64,000 bases of DNA, taken from NCBI GenBank assembly GCA_003993805.1, contig RSEF01000004.1, forward strand, positions 78,239,051 through 78,303,050. The letters are read 5' to 3'. The notes under the pieces were generated by a model, which saw only the letters and a program-made list of their open reading frames with translations, did no database searches and had not been told where the DNA came from. This stretch comes from Himantopus leucocephalus. Lineage: Eukaryota > Chordata > Aves > Charadriiformes > Recurvirostridae. Below, piece after piece: positions 22,958-35,775 of the stretch (positions are counted from its first letter, which is position 1; each line of letters opens with the position of its first letter). A program made the translations under genes and the position numbers.

Positions 22958-25900
22958 TGTCTGATAAAAAGCTTACTGAAATCAAAAGAATCCCACAATG
23001 ATGTAAGAATCCACCTTGTGATTTTAAGTATCAGTGCATTTTTTATCTGTTTCTCATGAAACTTGTCATATGGACACAACGTCTGTGTCATAAATCTTAA
23101 GCCCAAGTTTAGTAGCGATTTTTCATTATAAAAAGGATTTGTTGACAAAATTGTGTTGTCTCTGAAAAGTGAATGCTTCTGGGGAAAAAAAAAGCTATTT
23201 TATTTTAAAAATTTACTTGGAAGTGAAGGCGTGAGGTAGAGGGCGTCCTTTCTTTTGTTCATCAGAAGACAGAAAAAACATTATATTTGGAACATTATAT
23301 GTAATTAAATAAAAGAAACAACCATCTGAAAGTGTAAAAGGTGGTACTATATTTCGATAAATTATTAAACAATGTAACTATTTTCCTGCACTGCATGGAA
23401 GCAAATTACCATTTTTAAAGAATTTGTGGGTTTGGGCTTTGTGTTTTGCTTTTGTTGTTCTTAGGTTGTTGGGGTTTTTTTTTTTGTTCGTTTGTTGGTT
23501 TTTTTCTGAGAGTGAAAAATATGTCTTTATTCCACCTCCCTTAGACAGTTTTTAAAGGTATATATGCACGTTTGACAAACAATCTATATGGTACCAGAAC
23601 AAATGTTTGAACTCCTAATTGTTCTGCAGCTTTGAGGAGGTAAAAGAGGTTCGTTTTTGGCTTTCTTTCCTGATAACAAGGTGAAATTCAAACCCTACGA
23701 GCCTCACACCTGCAGCTGAGGGAAATAAAATTATTCTGATAAAGCGCTTCTAACACACTGACCAACAGACTATAGGATTTCTATTAAATTCCTTCATTCC
23801 TTTCTGTAATTCCTGAACTGCTTAGTCAACATGTTGTTCAGGGCTATGTGAATTTTTATTACATTTATTCAAACACAATTGTATGTTTTGTTGTGCTTCC
23901 CTTTTCATTACACTTTTAAAGAACATAATGTAAAAAGAGTAAACTTGGTATTTTTAGATATTTATTAGAAAACTTCTATGCAGGACAAAAAAAAAATACT
24001 TTACTTTTGCACCTATATTAAAGTAGGACCAGGTATACAGAGACAAATCCTTTTGTATAGGCAAATCCCTCTAATATGTCAAGATTCAATGTAGGAAAAT
24101 ACACATTATAAAGAAATAAGATTCTTTATTTTCCAAAAAGTTTCAAAAGTCAATAGTAAACTGTTATAACATTGTAACTCTCAAAAAATGGATTCAAACC
24201 AATTTGAACGGACAATGTGAATCCCTGAATCCAACCAGACTGACTGGTATATAGCGGCTTCAAATAATCGTAATTATATATGTTTTGATTTTTGTGCCAG
24301 ATAATCATATTTTATGGTTAAATACTGTATTTTAATAATATCATGCATGCTCAATAGCAATCTCACAGAAGTATGTAAAATTTCATATTAGTTGTCATTG
24401 TTAATACCCTATTGCAGAATACAGAGATCCAGAAGTATAGCTTTTTTGCCAAGGAATTTTTTTTCACTGAGTGATGTTACTAGAGTCATATATCAGGCAA
24501 ATCTTCTTAAGTACCACTTTGGGTAATATACCATTTAAACTACTAGAAGCAGTACCTCTCGTGATCATGAAGATGCAGGAGAGCAAGTAGTTGTCACCTT
24601 CTTGGTACCTATGATGTCTCTTTTCCCAAGTCTATACAACCTTTAACCCTTCCAAAGTTAATTAACACACTCATTTTTTAAAGTAGAAAAATAACAGAGA
24701 AATGTACACAATTTCTTCTTAATTTGATTTAGTCAACCAAAACTTACTTCCTTTAATAACATTTATGGCTGTTACCAGATATTAATTAGTGATACAACTA
24801 GCCCATTACTAAATCTCTGCCAAGCACATTAAATTCTAATATGCTACTGTTCTCCAAATAACTGTTTGTGGGAGCCATGAATAAAGCTGAGAAGAAATAA
24901 CAATGATTTGATTTCTCTCTAGTATTTTGTGTAACTGCAGTTCTCAGAATAATAAAAATGAAAACACAGTACTTTTGGCACAGTTTATGCTAAACAGTAT
25001 TGTATAAACACCAAGAACTTCAAGCTTCAGGTTTATATCGATTGTGGTGTCATCTTATAATACAGTGTTATGTTCCTTCTTGACAATTCTCTGTTGCAGT
25101 TACTTATATTATCTAGAGAAATAGTGACACCAGAGATTAATAGAGAAGTTAGGTATGAATTAGGTCTCAGTCAACTCTCTCACCTACCAAAAATTTATTT
25201 AGTTCATCGGCAAAATCTGTTTTTTTTGGTGCAGCTTCCCAGATCATTTCCATCCTCTTCTGGTTTTGTTGTTGTTGTTAAAATAGCTACAGGAATTTTG
25301 TCTTTGTTAGTTTGAACTCTTTGTGATCCATTTGATTAGAGTCATGCGATAAGAATTATCATAGACTCTCACAATCTTGGTAGCTATACATTAGTTATCC
25401 ATTTAGTACTGCCAAAGACTCTCTTATTCATGACAGCTCTGCATTTTTACTATCCCCTTTTGTAGACTCAACTAGCATTTTCAGAGTTTTGTAATCATTG
25501 GTGCTAGCATATAACTTGTTATGATTTCATCTTCTGCTTTCCACCGTTTCCCGGACTACCATAAATCCAGTGAAATTGTTTTATAATAATCTTTCAGTAT
25601 CTGCTCAACTCTCTCTACTGGGTTCAGATCATGCCTGGATTTAATTTCTTTGACCACCTATATGGTTTTTTAAGGGATAAACTCTCCATTCTTCTCGTTG
25701 ATGTATTAACAGGAAGAGCAATAGCTCTCAATAGTAAGAGACTAGGGATCCATTCTTTTCTAAACCAAGTTGACTTTAATTCTATTTACCATAATATTTA
25801 TTGGGGACTTTTCAATTTTCTTTGTTTCATTTCAGCTAGAATGGTAGAAAGCAGTTTGATTCAACATTTCAGTGTTATCTACTGCTTAAATATGTAAATT

Positions 25901-26723
25901 AAAGATTATATTTTTGCAGAAAATCACCATTCTCCGTTCTTTGACATCTTGGATTTTCTTATTCTGACAAAAACAAGTGAATACTTGTTTGTCCTGCAGA
26001 TTTGAACAAGCTGTAGACTTGAAAGGGATAAATTATTTTGTTCTTGTGAATCATCAGGAAAATTGGCAGTCTCAGTCTTGGTCATGAATCTTTTTAATTG
26101 GCAAAATACCCCATTTTAATTAGCATATGCACAGTAACATTAATCCATATGTCTCCTGCTCTTTAGCTTATTTTGGTAGAAGCAAGGTTCTATTCTTTAT
26201 CTCTGTCTTGGTAGCTTCTCCTCTCCTAAATGGTTTTCTCACTAATGCTCAACCCATCTAAAATATTCTGAACGCTATTGCTTACTGGGTTGTTACATAT
26301 TTCTTCCACAGCATTATTCAACTAGATGTGCTAAAACAGAGAAAGAGATGGCTTGGATGATATCTGTCAACCTCATAATGTAAGATTCCATTTTAGATAG
26401 CTTTCAAAGCAAGCAACAATAGCATGTGGCAATTTACAGTGATTTTTGAATTTGCTGATCTTTGCTGCAAGATCCTAGAAAAAAAAAAGACACACTTTAT
26501 ACAAGTTAAAAAAGCTTGTGCATGATGGAAGTGAAAAGAATCTTATTCTCTTTCATTTTGAAAAGAAGACAAAGGGGAAGTGAGAGAGAATTTCTGAACA
26601 TACAAACCCCGTAACTGTTGCAATGTGTTTAAAAGCGAAACAAAATTAAAACTACAGAAAATAAAACAGATCTTATCTTAAGGACAAAACCAAACCAAAA
26701 CGCCCACACACCTTTTTGGGACA
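22958..26723. other. Unique AT-rich sequence, no gene seen
   Basis: Only short featureless open frames and A/T-rich tracts (for example a T-rich stretch near 23474-23512). Nothing supported. Confidence 0.6.
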
Positions 26724-26860
26724 AGATACTAATCTTCACTGACTGGAAGGGTAGATTAGATAGCACATGGAGTACTGTGATTGCAGAATGGCATTGCCCA
26801 TCTAGTGCAGTATTCCATAGACTGATGTTGGTCCCTAGAAGGCCATAAATGGAGTCTACG
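26724..26860 (+). repeat. Possible fragment of an old amniote interspersed repeat
   Basis: The phrase 'cccatctagtgcagtattcc' (about 26797-26816) resembles the CCATCTAGYCCAGTATCCTG segment of an old repeat that I recall from turtle and crocodilian genomes. The flanks match only loosely. This is a weak recognition from memory. Confidence 0.22.
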
Positions 26861-28483
26861 ACAAAACCAGTTATGTTCCTCGTAATGCTCAAACTTTATC
26901 TTGCTCTAGAACAGAAACCAAGGGTAATGAAAAAAGGAAACAGAGTGCTTTACATGAGTTATAAATACAGCCCATGTAATAAAGAGGAGAATAGTCTTGT
27001 ATATTTACCGTGAATAATACAATATAAGTATTTGCATTTAAAAAAAAAAGGGAAAAAAGTCATATCATGCTGAGGCAGTTGTATTCCTAATATTAAGCAA
27101 TACATTCAGATACAGTTAAATCTGAATGCTGAGTTTTGTATTTGGTATCTCCTGGAAGCTTTTCTTGTGGCATAGAGACAACAGAAAAAACACTGGATGA
27201 GTTTAACTGGAAAGAATATTGTGTAGTTAGCTAGAAAAAACAAGTGCAGTAAAAAATGTTTCAAAAACAGTTGATTAATCTTCATGGGTAATCTAAGGAG
27301 AGAGTAGAACCTCCCAAAGCATGATTCATCTCACTCAGTTTGTATTCAACTTTTAGGAAACAATGAATCATATCAAAAGGGACATTTATCAGTTAAGTTA
27401 AAAGCAGTCTAAATTACTCTCCTTTAATGGGTATTCAAAATTTAGATAGGTAGACAACATAAATTATATTTAAAAGCTCAGGGACTCTTCACTTTCCCAT
27501 AAGGACTACCTAGTTAGAACTGTTATTTGTCCAGTGGCAGTAACGCAGCAAAAGAAAACCTAATCTTATTCAGTGTAAAAGTATCAACCAGCTACAATCA
27601 GCAGCAAGTTTCAGAAAATGGAAAAGGACTTGGGAGTGTAAGGGTAAGAGGGAGGTGAAATACCGGATCAAAGAGCTTTAGGTATAACCTATACTGCAAA
27701 GTTTTACTAGTAGCAAAAAATAGTGGATAATAACATTACATAAAGTGTTCTTCAAAAAGTAAAGAGGTTTCTTTAGTTCATATTTAAAGATATATATCTC
27801 TTTGATGTTTCTGTGGCATGTCAGAGAACAGCATAAAAAGTAATGTCATCATTTTTGCCAGTTTAACATTAGATCAGAGGACTTATCAATAATACGAGGT
27901 TTAGGTCAGGCAGATGGAAAATATCTAAAATACTATTACTGGCTGCAGCATAAGAATGGGCAGAAGGCATAAAAAAGTAGCAGTAGCAGGCATTTAAGAT
28001 GATCACATGACCATTTTCCAGTAGTTGTTTTGTTTGGATATTGGGATTCTGTTTTACTTTGTTTTGGTTTTGTAGCAAAGAGAACAGCTTAGTGAGGTTA
28101 CACAGCAGTCTGCATTAATTAAGTTGGTAAGGGAAAATCCTTTTTAAAGCTTTAACATGCATACTTGAATTAAAGAGAGGAAATAGAGAAGTCAGGAGTG
28201 TTTGCTTTATCCATGTTCATCCTAAAACACAATCCACAAGGAAAACATTGTAATATATTGCATCCTTTTGCATATTTCATATTGCATAATATTCCGGACA
28301 CTCCAACTTTAGACAGATTCTGGGATGAAACATAACAAGTGTAATTTAAAAAACATTCTATAAGTTCAATATCATACAAGCAAAAATTCTGTAAAAATGT
28401 ACATTTTTTCCTTCTTTTTGATGAGTATACACTTAGCATTTAAAAAAAAAAAGCCAATTGCTTGTAGACTGGAATATCACAAG
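26861..28483. other. Unique AT-rich sequence, no gene seen
   Basis: No supported gene or repeat. Confidence 0.6.
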
Positions 28484-28925
28484 AAAGGGAGATGATCAGA
28501 GGGCTGGAGCACCTCTCTTGTGAGGACAGACTGAGAGAGTTGGGGTTGTTCACCCTGGAGAAGAGAAAGCACCAGGGAGACCTTATAGCAGCGTTTCAGT
28601 ACCTAAAGGGAGCCTACAGGAAAGTTGGAGAGGGACCTTTTACAAGGGCATTTAGTGATAGGACAAGGGGGAATGGCTTCAAACTGAAGGAGGGGAGATT
28701 TAGATCAGATATGAGAAAGAAATTCTTTACTCTGAGGGTGGTGAGACACTGGAACAGGTTGCCCAGAGAAGTTGTGGATGCCCAATCCCTAGAGGTGTTT
28801 AAGGCCAGGTTGGAGGGGCTTTGAGCACCGGGTCTGGTGGAAGATGTCCCTGGCTGTGGCAGGGCTGGGGGAACTAGATGATCTTTAAGGTCCTTTACAA
28901 CCCAAACCATTCTATGATTCTATAA
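28484..28925 (+). mobile_element. CR1 non-LTR retrotransposon, 3' end
   Basis: A 5'-truncated CR1 of about 442 bp in forward orientation. It starts in the ORF2 tail and ends with the CR1 terminal repeat 'attctatgattctata'. Landmarks include 'gagagagttggggttgttc', 'gaggtgtttaaggccaggtt' and 'gaggtcctt'-like 3' UTR sequence ('atctttaaggtcctttac'). It is only modestly diverged and belongs to the CR1 type also seen at 33572, 35309 and 55357. There is no target duplication, as is usual for CR1. Confidence 0.95.
28492..28824 (+). pseudogene. C-terminal fragment of CR1 ORF2 (reverse transcriptase tail)
   Basis: An open stretch of 110 codons without stops encodes the region of CR1 ORF2 downstream of the polymerase core, including conserved motifs [61 protein letters not shown] and SLEVFKARLEGL. 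The family protein ends slightly later; here a one-base loss near 28810 brings an early TGA. The start methionine is incidental. Endonuclease and polymerase domains are absent because the element is 5' truncated, so no functional protein can be made. The intact frame means few mutations since insertion, not selection. Confidence 0.9.
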
Positions 28926-29363
28926 TATGAAAGAAGAGTGAAAATCAGCAATCCCTGTCACATTTGATTCTTGTCCCCTTTACAGGTGTAAGTAGACCTT
29001 TTTTCCTCTTTTTGTTCTTAATAAGAAATATAAATATTCATTCCATTTCATATTTCTATTTTTCTATTAGCCAGTTGCACCAGGTTGAATACGTTTGGTA
29101 ACCAATTATATGTTAAGGGTTTCTGTCTTTATTTTCCTTCATAGATTGATCACAATTGACTAGAACAAGATATAAGATTTAACTACTACTATAGATAATC
29201 AAAGCCAAAATCTGAATCCTTAAGTTCTTTGCTCAGGAAAACCTACATGTTTTCATCTTTCTTACTTTTTTTTAAGTTTATGATGGAAGAAAACAACTCT
29301 TGAAGGCAAAATCCACCATTTAATTCCAGAAATTCTCTGAGAAAAAAAATGATAATATTTTCT
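28926..29363. other. Unassigned AT-rich sequence
   Basis: No gene or repeat recognised between the CR1 and the small GC-rich islet. Confidence 0.6.
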
Positions 29364-29495
29364 GTTGTGCCAGGATGGTCTGAGCCCCCTGGGGTGGATC
29401 CCTGGGGACAGGACACTGGGAGCTGCAGGGTCCTCAAGACCTGGATATACTGCAGTGAAACTAAAGACATCAATAAAAACAGAAAACAAATAAAC
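29364..29495 (+). other. Small GC-rich islet followed by an A-rich tail with AATAAA hexamers
   Basis: About 90 bp (29364-29455) are strikingly GC-rich ('gagccccctggggtgg', 'cctggggacaggacactggg') in an AT-rich landscape. They are followed within 20 bp by A-rich sequence containing AATAAA at 29472-29477 and 29489-29494. The combination could be the 3' end of a retrocopied transcript or an LTR fragment. The frame through it shows no domain I recognise. Identity unknown. Confidence 0.35.
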
Positions 29496-32400
29496 AATCA
29501 AACAGGTTTTTATCTTTTCTTTCCTAAGTATTAATAATTCATCACTTTATTCACCCAAATGCCTGACAACTTCATATCTCCTTATTGGGTGTCAATAATA
29601 GTTCATTTTTAATGACATGAATTTTGAATATTTTTGCTTTATTTTAAGTATAATTTTCCAACTTTGGTGCCTTGAAATTCTATTTGTTTCAATAAAGAAG
29701 GATATATAGATCTTCATAAAGTGCAGAAAAATAGTTTTATTTGACATTTTTTCTTTTACTCTCTACATATGTAAAAGTGACAGCAAAAACATTGGACAGA
29801 AACATACGATTGAGAGGACTAGTCTTATTTAATTGCTTACTACTACTTAATCCCTTTGAGCAGGACAAAAAATTCTATCTGTGGTGCTAGCGTAGTCATG
29901 AATTACCAGATGTAATTATCCACTATCATTAGAGATATCAATTTTTCAGAAATAAATTATCATTTTATAACAACCTCTTATTAGTTGGATATTTTCTACA
30001 GTAGGATTTAAAGCAACACTGGCACAATGGACATCACAGGGTTCAGAGGGAGAAAAGAAGAATGACGAAGAACTAATGGTAGATGACATGAAATGAAGAA
30101 AATTAATAGTGCAAGTGATATATTCATTGTATTTGTCATGTTCATGAAGTTGCAAATATCTTGGTCCAGTAACTAGTGAAATTATCTTGGGTATAACCAT
30201 CAATCTTAAAAATAATGTGACTGAAAAAGCAGGCCGTTTAAAAAGAAGATCTTTAAAATCACTCTTAAAGGGCCTTTTCCTGAAGAATTTACTAGAAAAT
30301 TACTCTTGAGAGAAAACAGAAACAAAAATAAGAATGTAGTGCATAATGGCTTATCCTAAATGTCACCAGAATGATCCTGACAGTTTTCCAGTAACAAATG
30401 TTTTCACGTAAAATGTGAATATATCATCTTCTAAGTAATCCCATGTGGGTTATTTTTCCATTTATAATAACGTGCCTCACAGGGCAACTGCAGCTAGTTT
30501 ATGAACAATTGATTTATATTGTTTAAAATACATTTATAGTTTAGTTTTCAATTTTGTATTGAAGTAGACATTAGCCCGATAGTAGTAGTCAAACATTAGA
30601 TTTATGAAAACTCAAAAACGAAGTATGCAAATTGTTTATAAAATTTGAAGTGGTATAATTAAGAGTGTGTAAAAAATATTCAGCAATAAGATGTTTCATT
30701 TAAACTATATTTGACATTTTTCCATTGTCAGTAAAAGAAATTCCTTAAAAAACAGTTTTCTGCATAATCAAGCACCTAGAAAAAGTTGACAAAATTAACA
30801 CAGGTCACCTTATAACAGAGAAAGTAGCTCACTGTTGTGAGGAAGCACAAAGAAACTTACTTGTCCTTAGCCTCCCCTTTCTATGTTCCTCTGATTTCTA
30901 TGAGAAGGAAAATTTTGTGCATAAAATAAAATGTCCTGTATTCTAAGGCTTCAGAACTGTGACATACATTGTAGCTTTTACTTTCCATGTAATTTACATG
31001 TTTAAGCTGAGAAGTGGTATTTCTTTGCTTGGTTGGTAAGGAAAAATTATAGAAACTTTTGCAGTTACAAAAAATCCAATTCAATTTTTGGCAAAAAAAA
31101 AAGTAGTCAAAAATTTTAGTAATAACTTACAGCACAAAGTTGCTACTGAGGGTAACGAAAAGAAAGGTGTGAATTTACTAAGTACTCTCTTGCAGAAGTG
31201 TAACAAGGAATAATGTGGGTTCTGTGCTTACAAGCTTTTTTAAGAATATGACAAAGAGCTTAAGTTAATTTATGTTTGTTACTTATAAAAAATGACTGTT
31301 TTCAGTTAGATTTACAGTTAACCAGTCTAGGCTGAAATCAAGCCTGAACTTCGAGGCCATCAGCAGAATAATCTCCACCACTACCAATTTAGCTGAGAAC
31401 AAAAGAAGAGATAATATGCAAGGAATATCTGGGAACATATGGCAAACAATTTAACAATCACATACTTACAAATTGTGATGCCAATAGAAATTAAAGCAGA
31501 AGATAGTGGCAGAAATGTGGCTTTGAAAGAGTTTAATATATTAAAATGGTATACATAGCTTAAAGAATATTTAAATTGTTGAAGAACCATGCAGTTCTGT
31601 ATAGGATTTTTATTATATCCATTAGCTATGCACAATTAAGCAGTCATACCCTCTGCCTTGTCTGTGTGGAGACTGTAAATGAAGACTAGAGCTGTCTAAT
31701 TCTTCATGACCATAGATTTATGCTGTAAATTTTGCTTGACTTCTTCTTGTGGGAGAAGGGAATGAGTCTTTATGTAATTAACTAATAGTTTGAATAATGA
31801 ATATGACGTTAGAAAGGCATTACTCCTTTTCATAAATAGTACAACACTATACGAGGCAGGAAGGATCCCTTCAGCATTTGGGTGCACAAAAAAAAAGTAG
31901 TAAGGAGAAACACATAAACTTGTAGTTTTGCCGGAGAAAGAGAGGGTTCATTTGAAGCAGACAAAAAGAAAGAGTATTTTTCAGTGGATCAGAAGTTTTG
32001 AAGGCATATCTAATTTCTATTCAGACTTTTTGTATAAATCTACATATCATAGCCCTTACAGCAGAACTTCATGCTTGGCATGGCAAACTTGAGTCCTCAT
32101 TCTGTCTTTAATTCACTCTTTAGAAAGCAGCATTCATGGGAATATCTAGGCACTACATTCTTAATATTAGTAAAAGAAAGTTCTACAGTCATAAGAAAAC
32201 ACCATCAGTTTTATTTAAGAAACATGGCATTATTTAATATATTTGATAAACCTGTCCAGGAGGAAGTCTAAATTCAGCTGAGTTTGGAAGCTGTTACTCT
32301 TTGACCCCCTATGAACAGGACAGACATGGAAAAGTCTGATTTAGATTTCTGTAGCAAGGATTATGAATATGCTTGGGTTCTCAGTTTGAAAAAAGTTAAG

Positions 32401-33571
32401 GGACTTTCACAGTTATTGCATTTCCTTTTGTTGCAAGAACTGTTTCAGCATGGACAAATGAGTTTTTTCTTGTCATGTTAGTGATGTCAGGTGCCTAGCA
32501 CAATGCTTTTTCATTGCTGTCCCTGAGGAGTGTTTTTCAGACGAACTTGCTACCACAGCAGAACACAGTAGCATTAAAAAGCAGAATGCCATATAATCAT
32601 AGCAATAGAAAGTATAAGAAAATTATGTTCAGGACCTATAGAGAAGCAGAAGTTCTAATTTTCCTGTCTGTTAGAACAGTCCTGAGCATGACAATAAAAT
32701 GCAACGTGTATATATATGAATGCTTTGAAGATTTACTGTCATTTCTACAGTAGAAATAACAAACTTTTCCCAGTGCTGTCCTTTGGAATTTTGTTCCATG
32801 TCTATTACCTCTTAAACATGAAAAAAATAGCCCCCAAAGATACACTATTAATATAGCCTGAATGGGATTATTTGAAAGGAATTAATAATTCAAGAAATAA
32901 ATTATTACCGAAATTAAATAGTCAATTATGACTGTTGGAATGGACATGTTATTGGAATCCAATCTTATTCTGTATTTGGCCCCATTTCTCAGGAATTTTA
33001 CCTCATTGAAACTATGGAATTTGGGTATCTTATTTTTTTTTAAACACAGACATAACTGCCTAAATCTTGAACTTATAATACTGATTATGTTAAACAGTTA
33101 TTGTTGTTTTCACTGGGATCAGAACTTTTTTTTTTACTGTAGATAACAATGTTACTCTGGAGAAAGAATGATTGACAGGACTTAGTAGCATTGTACATGT
33201 ACTTACATCAATGGATGACTAAAAACCTTTTTTTGGATCATATTCTTTATCTTATTAAACAGAAGAAAAAAAGAAAAACAAAAACCGAAAAAATCCAGAA
33301 GTCTCTTGGTCATTATCTATGACCAAATTTCAGGTCTTTAAGTTTCCAATACAACATGAGAGCATGTGGAACAAACACTATCACAAGCCATCCTTCTGAG
33401 ATAAAAAAATCTAAATACAAAACAAATCTGATTACCCCAGGGTTAATGCTAAAACTCTATATTTGAGTTCATCTTGCATAATATTATATATCTTTGTCAT
33501 TAACTTCTAACACAGAGCTAGTCATCCTAAATTCCTTTGAAGTTAATAGTGGGGAAAAGGAGCTCTTAGTT
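29496..33571. other. Unique AT-rich sequence, no gene seen
   Basis: Four kilobases of AT-rich sequence without a recognisable exon, RNA gene or repeat. The open frames are short and featureless. Confidence 0.6.
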
Positions 33572-34005
33572 CAAAGAATCATTGAGGTTGGAAAAGACCT
33601 TTAAGAGCATCATGTCCAACTGTAAACCCAACACTGCCAAGTCCGCCACTAAACCATGTCCCTAAGTGCCATATCTATACATCTTTCAAATACCTCCATG
33701 GATGGTGACTCAACTGCTTCCCTGGCCAGCCTGTTCCAATGCTTGAAAGTCATTTCAGTAAAGAATTTTTCCTAATGTCCAATTTAAACACACACACACA
33801 GCCCGGCACAACTTGAGACCATTTCCTCTCCTCCTATCACTTGTTACTTGGGAAAAGAGACCAACCCCCACCTCACTACAACCTCCTTTCAGGTAGTTGT
33901 AGAGAGCAATAAGGTCTCCCATGATCCTCCTTCTCTCAAGGCTAAACAACCCCAGTTCCCTCAGCCGCGCCTCGTAAGACTTGTGCTCTAGACGCTTCAG
34001 CAGTC
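33572..34005 (-). mobile_element. CR1 non-LTR retrotransposon, 3' end
   Basis: In reverse orientation: the left edge 'caaagaatcattgaggttgg' is the 3' UTR end, and the rest reads through the ORF2 C-terminal region. The minus-strand frame contains [23 protein letters not shown] and DRRRGNGLK. An AC dinucleotide run (33788-33800) has expanded within it and interrupts the frame. It is 5' truncated, and its right end fades near 34005. It is the same CR1 type as 28484 and 55357. Confidence 0.92.
33788..33800. repeat. Short (AC)n microsatellite inside CR1
   Basis: Six to seven AC units arose within the CR1 ORF2 tail, at a place where the other copies in this window have non-repetitive sequence. Confidence 0.8.
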
Positions 34006-35308
34006 TGTCTTCCAGCACGTGCCTAATTTTTTTCCACTGACTGTGAAGGGAATTCCGCTCAGAAAACATATCTGCATTTATTTAGGTCAGTCTCAGCAAT
34101 AAGAACTTCAACAGCCCCAAGATGCTGACACATCAAAATAATAGTTACATCACTTTAATATAGCTAAATTATAATTCTTTCTTTCATTGTAAACAACCTT
34201 AGCAAATGGTAGACACTGAATCATTCCAAAGCAATTGGAACGATTGGAAACATGAATTTTGAGAAGAGATAAAACATACTCTTAACATATTTCTTTATTA
34301 TGCATAGGTCAGGTCACCATGTGAATTTTAGCTCTGGGATAAAAATACTATTAAAAGTGTAATTCTACTTCAAGTTTCACTTTCTTCCTCTACTTTTAAG
34401 TTGTCTGCTTGCTTGTCCATTTCTTAGGTGTACTTATATGCCCTTGGCTCCTTTAGGCTTATAAGTATTAGATCAAGCAGAGGTCAATGTAAGGAAGTGG
34501 TCCATAACTGATGTGCAAGGGGCACTGGTAGAGATAAGCTTGATAGTTCACCATCAATAAAGATAGCCATGAACATAATCCATTTGACAAACTATGAGCA
34601 GAAAGGATATATATCCTATTTTCTATAGTGACATTTTTCTGAATGTGTGCTTCATTGCTACAAAAAGAGTTTCCTATAAGACTTCCTTGCTCTTGTTACA
34701 GGTGTATGATTGTTAATTTTTAGGAAACGTTTTTTGAATTTTTAAGTTTAAGACAAGGCCACAGCAAAGAGTCACAACAGAGAAGCTGCTGTCTCCTATT
34801 TAAGAGTTCAAGCTTTCAAAAATTCAATTTTCAGTCCTGCTCTACATATTACAGAAAGCATGTATTTCATTCAGGAAGGACCAAAGTCCAGGGGATTTTT
34901 ATAACCTATTATTTCAGCCATCTCAAAGTAATTTTGATAGGTCATATATGCCACCATCCCCCACTGAAATCCTAACTATTTCAGATGTCAACTCTTTACA
35001 TTTTGCCTGCAAGCAAAACCCCATTTTATAATAGAAGTGGCTGCCATTAACTGGGCATTTAGTTAGAAATACAAATTCATTTTCATTGGAGTTATTCTCA
35101 ATTGGGATACATGGAAATGGAATAGAAAATATGAGCATGTATGACCTGCTTGCCTACTCATTAACCCAAATTAAATTTAAACCACAAAAGCATAAAATTA
35201 AATTTTTATATTGCATTTTTCTTAATTTATAACAGGTGGGTGAAATGATTTGGATTCTGCACAGGTTTTAGCATAATTATTCTAATTTTATTTTGAGAAA
35301 GTCAAAAA
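34006..35308. other. Unique AT-rich sequence between two CR1 copies
   Basis: No gene or repeat recognised. Confidence 0.6.
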
Positions 35309-35775
35309 TCATAGAATTGGTTGGGCTGGAAGACACCTTAAAGATCATCTAGTTTGATCCCCCCTGCAGAGGGGAGGGACATGTTCCACTAGATCAGGTT
35401 ACTCAAAGCTCCATCCAACCTGACCTTGAGCATTTCCACAGGTGGCGTATCCTCAACTTCTCTGGGCAGCCTGTTCCAGTCTCTCACCACCCTCATGGTA
35501 AAGAATTTCTTCCTTATATCTAATCTAGGTCTACCCTCTGTTAGTTCAAAACCTGTGCCCATTGTCCTACCCCTACAGGCCCCAGTAGAAATTCTCTCTC
35601 CATCTTTCTTATAAGCCCCCTTTAATTATAGAAGGCCACAGTACAACCTCGCTGGAGCCTTCTCTTCTCCAGGCTGAACCCCAACTCTCTCAGCTTCTTC
35701 ATAGGTGAGGTGTTCCAGACTTCTGATCATTTTCATGGCCCTCCTCTGATCAGTTTCTATGCTCGACTCCATCCA
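35309..35775 (-). mobile_element. CR1 non-LTR retrotransposon, 3' end
   Basis: Starts with the decayed terminal repeat TCATAGAATTGG and runs through 'agatcatctagtttgatcc', 'gagcatttccacaggtgg', 'ctgggcagcctgttccag', 'accctcatggtaaagaat' and 'ccaactctctcagcttctt', all reverse-complement landmarks of the CR1 3' UTR and ORF2 tail. It is 5' truncated; the rightmost 25 bp are uncertain. No intact frame. Confidence 0.93.
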
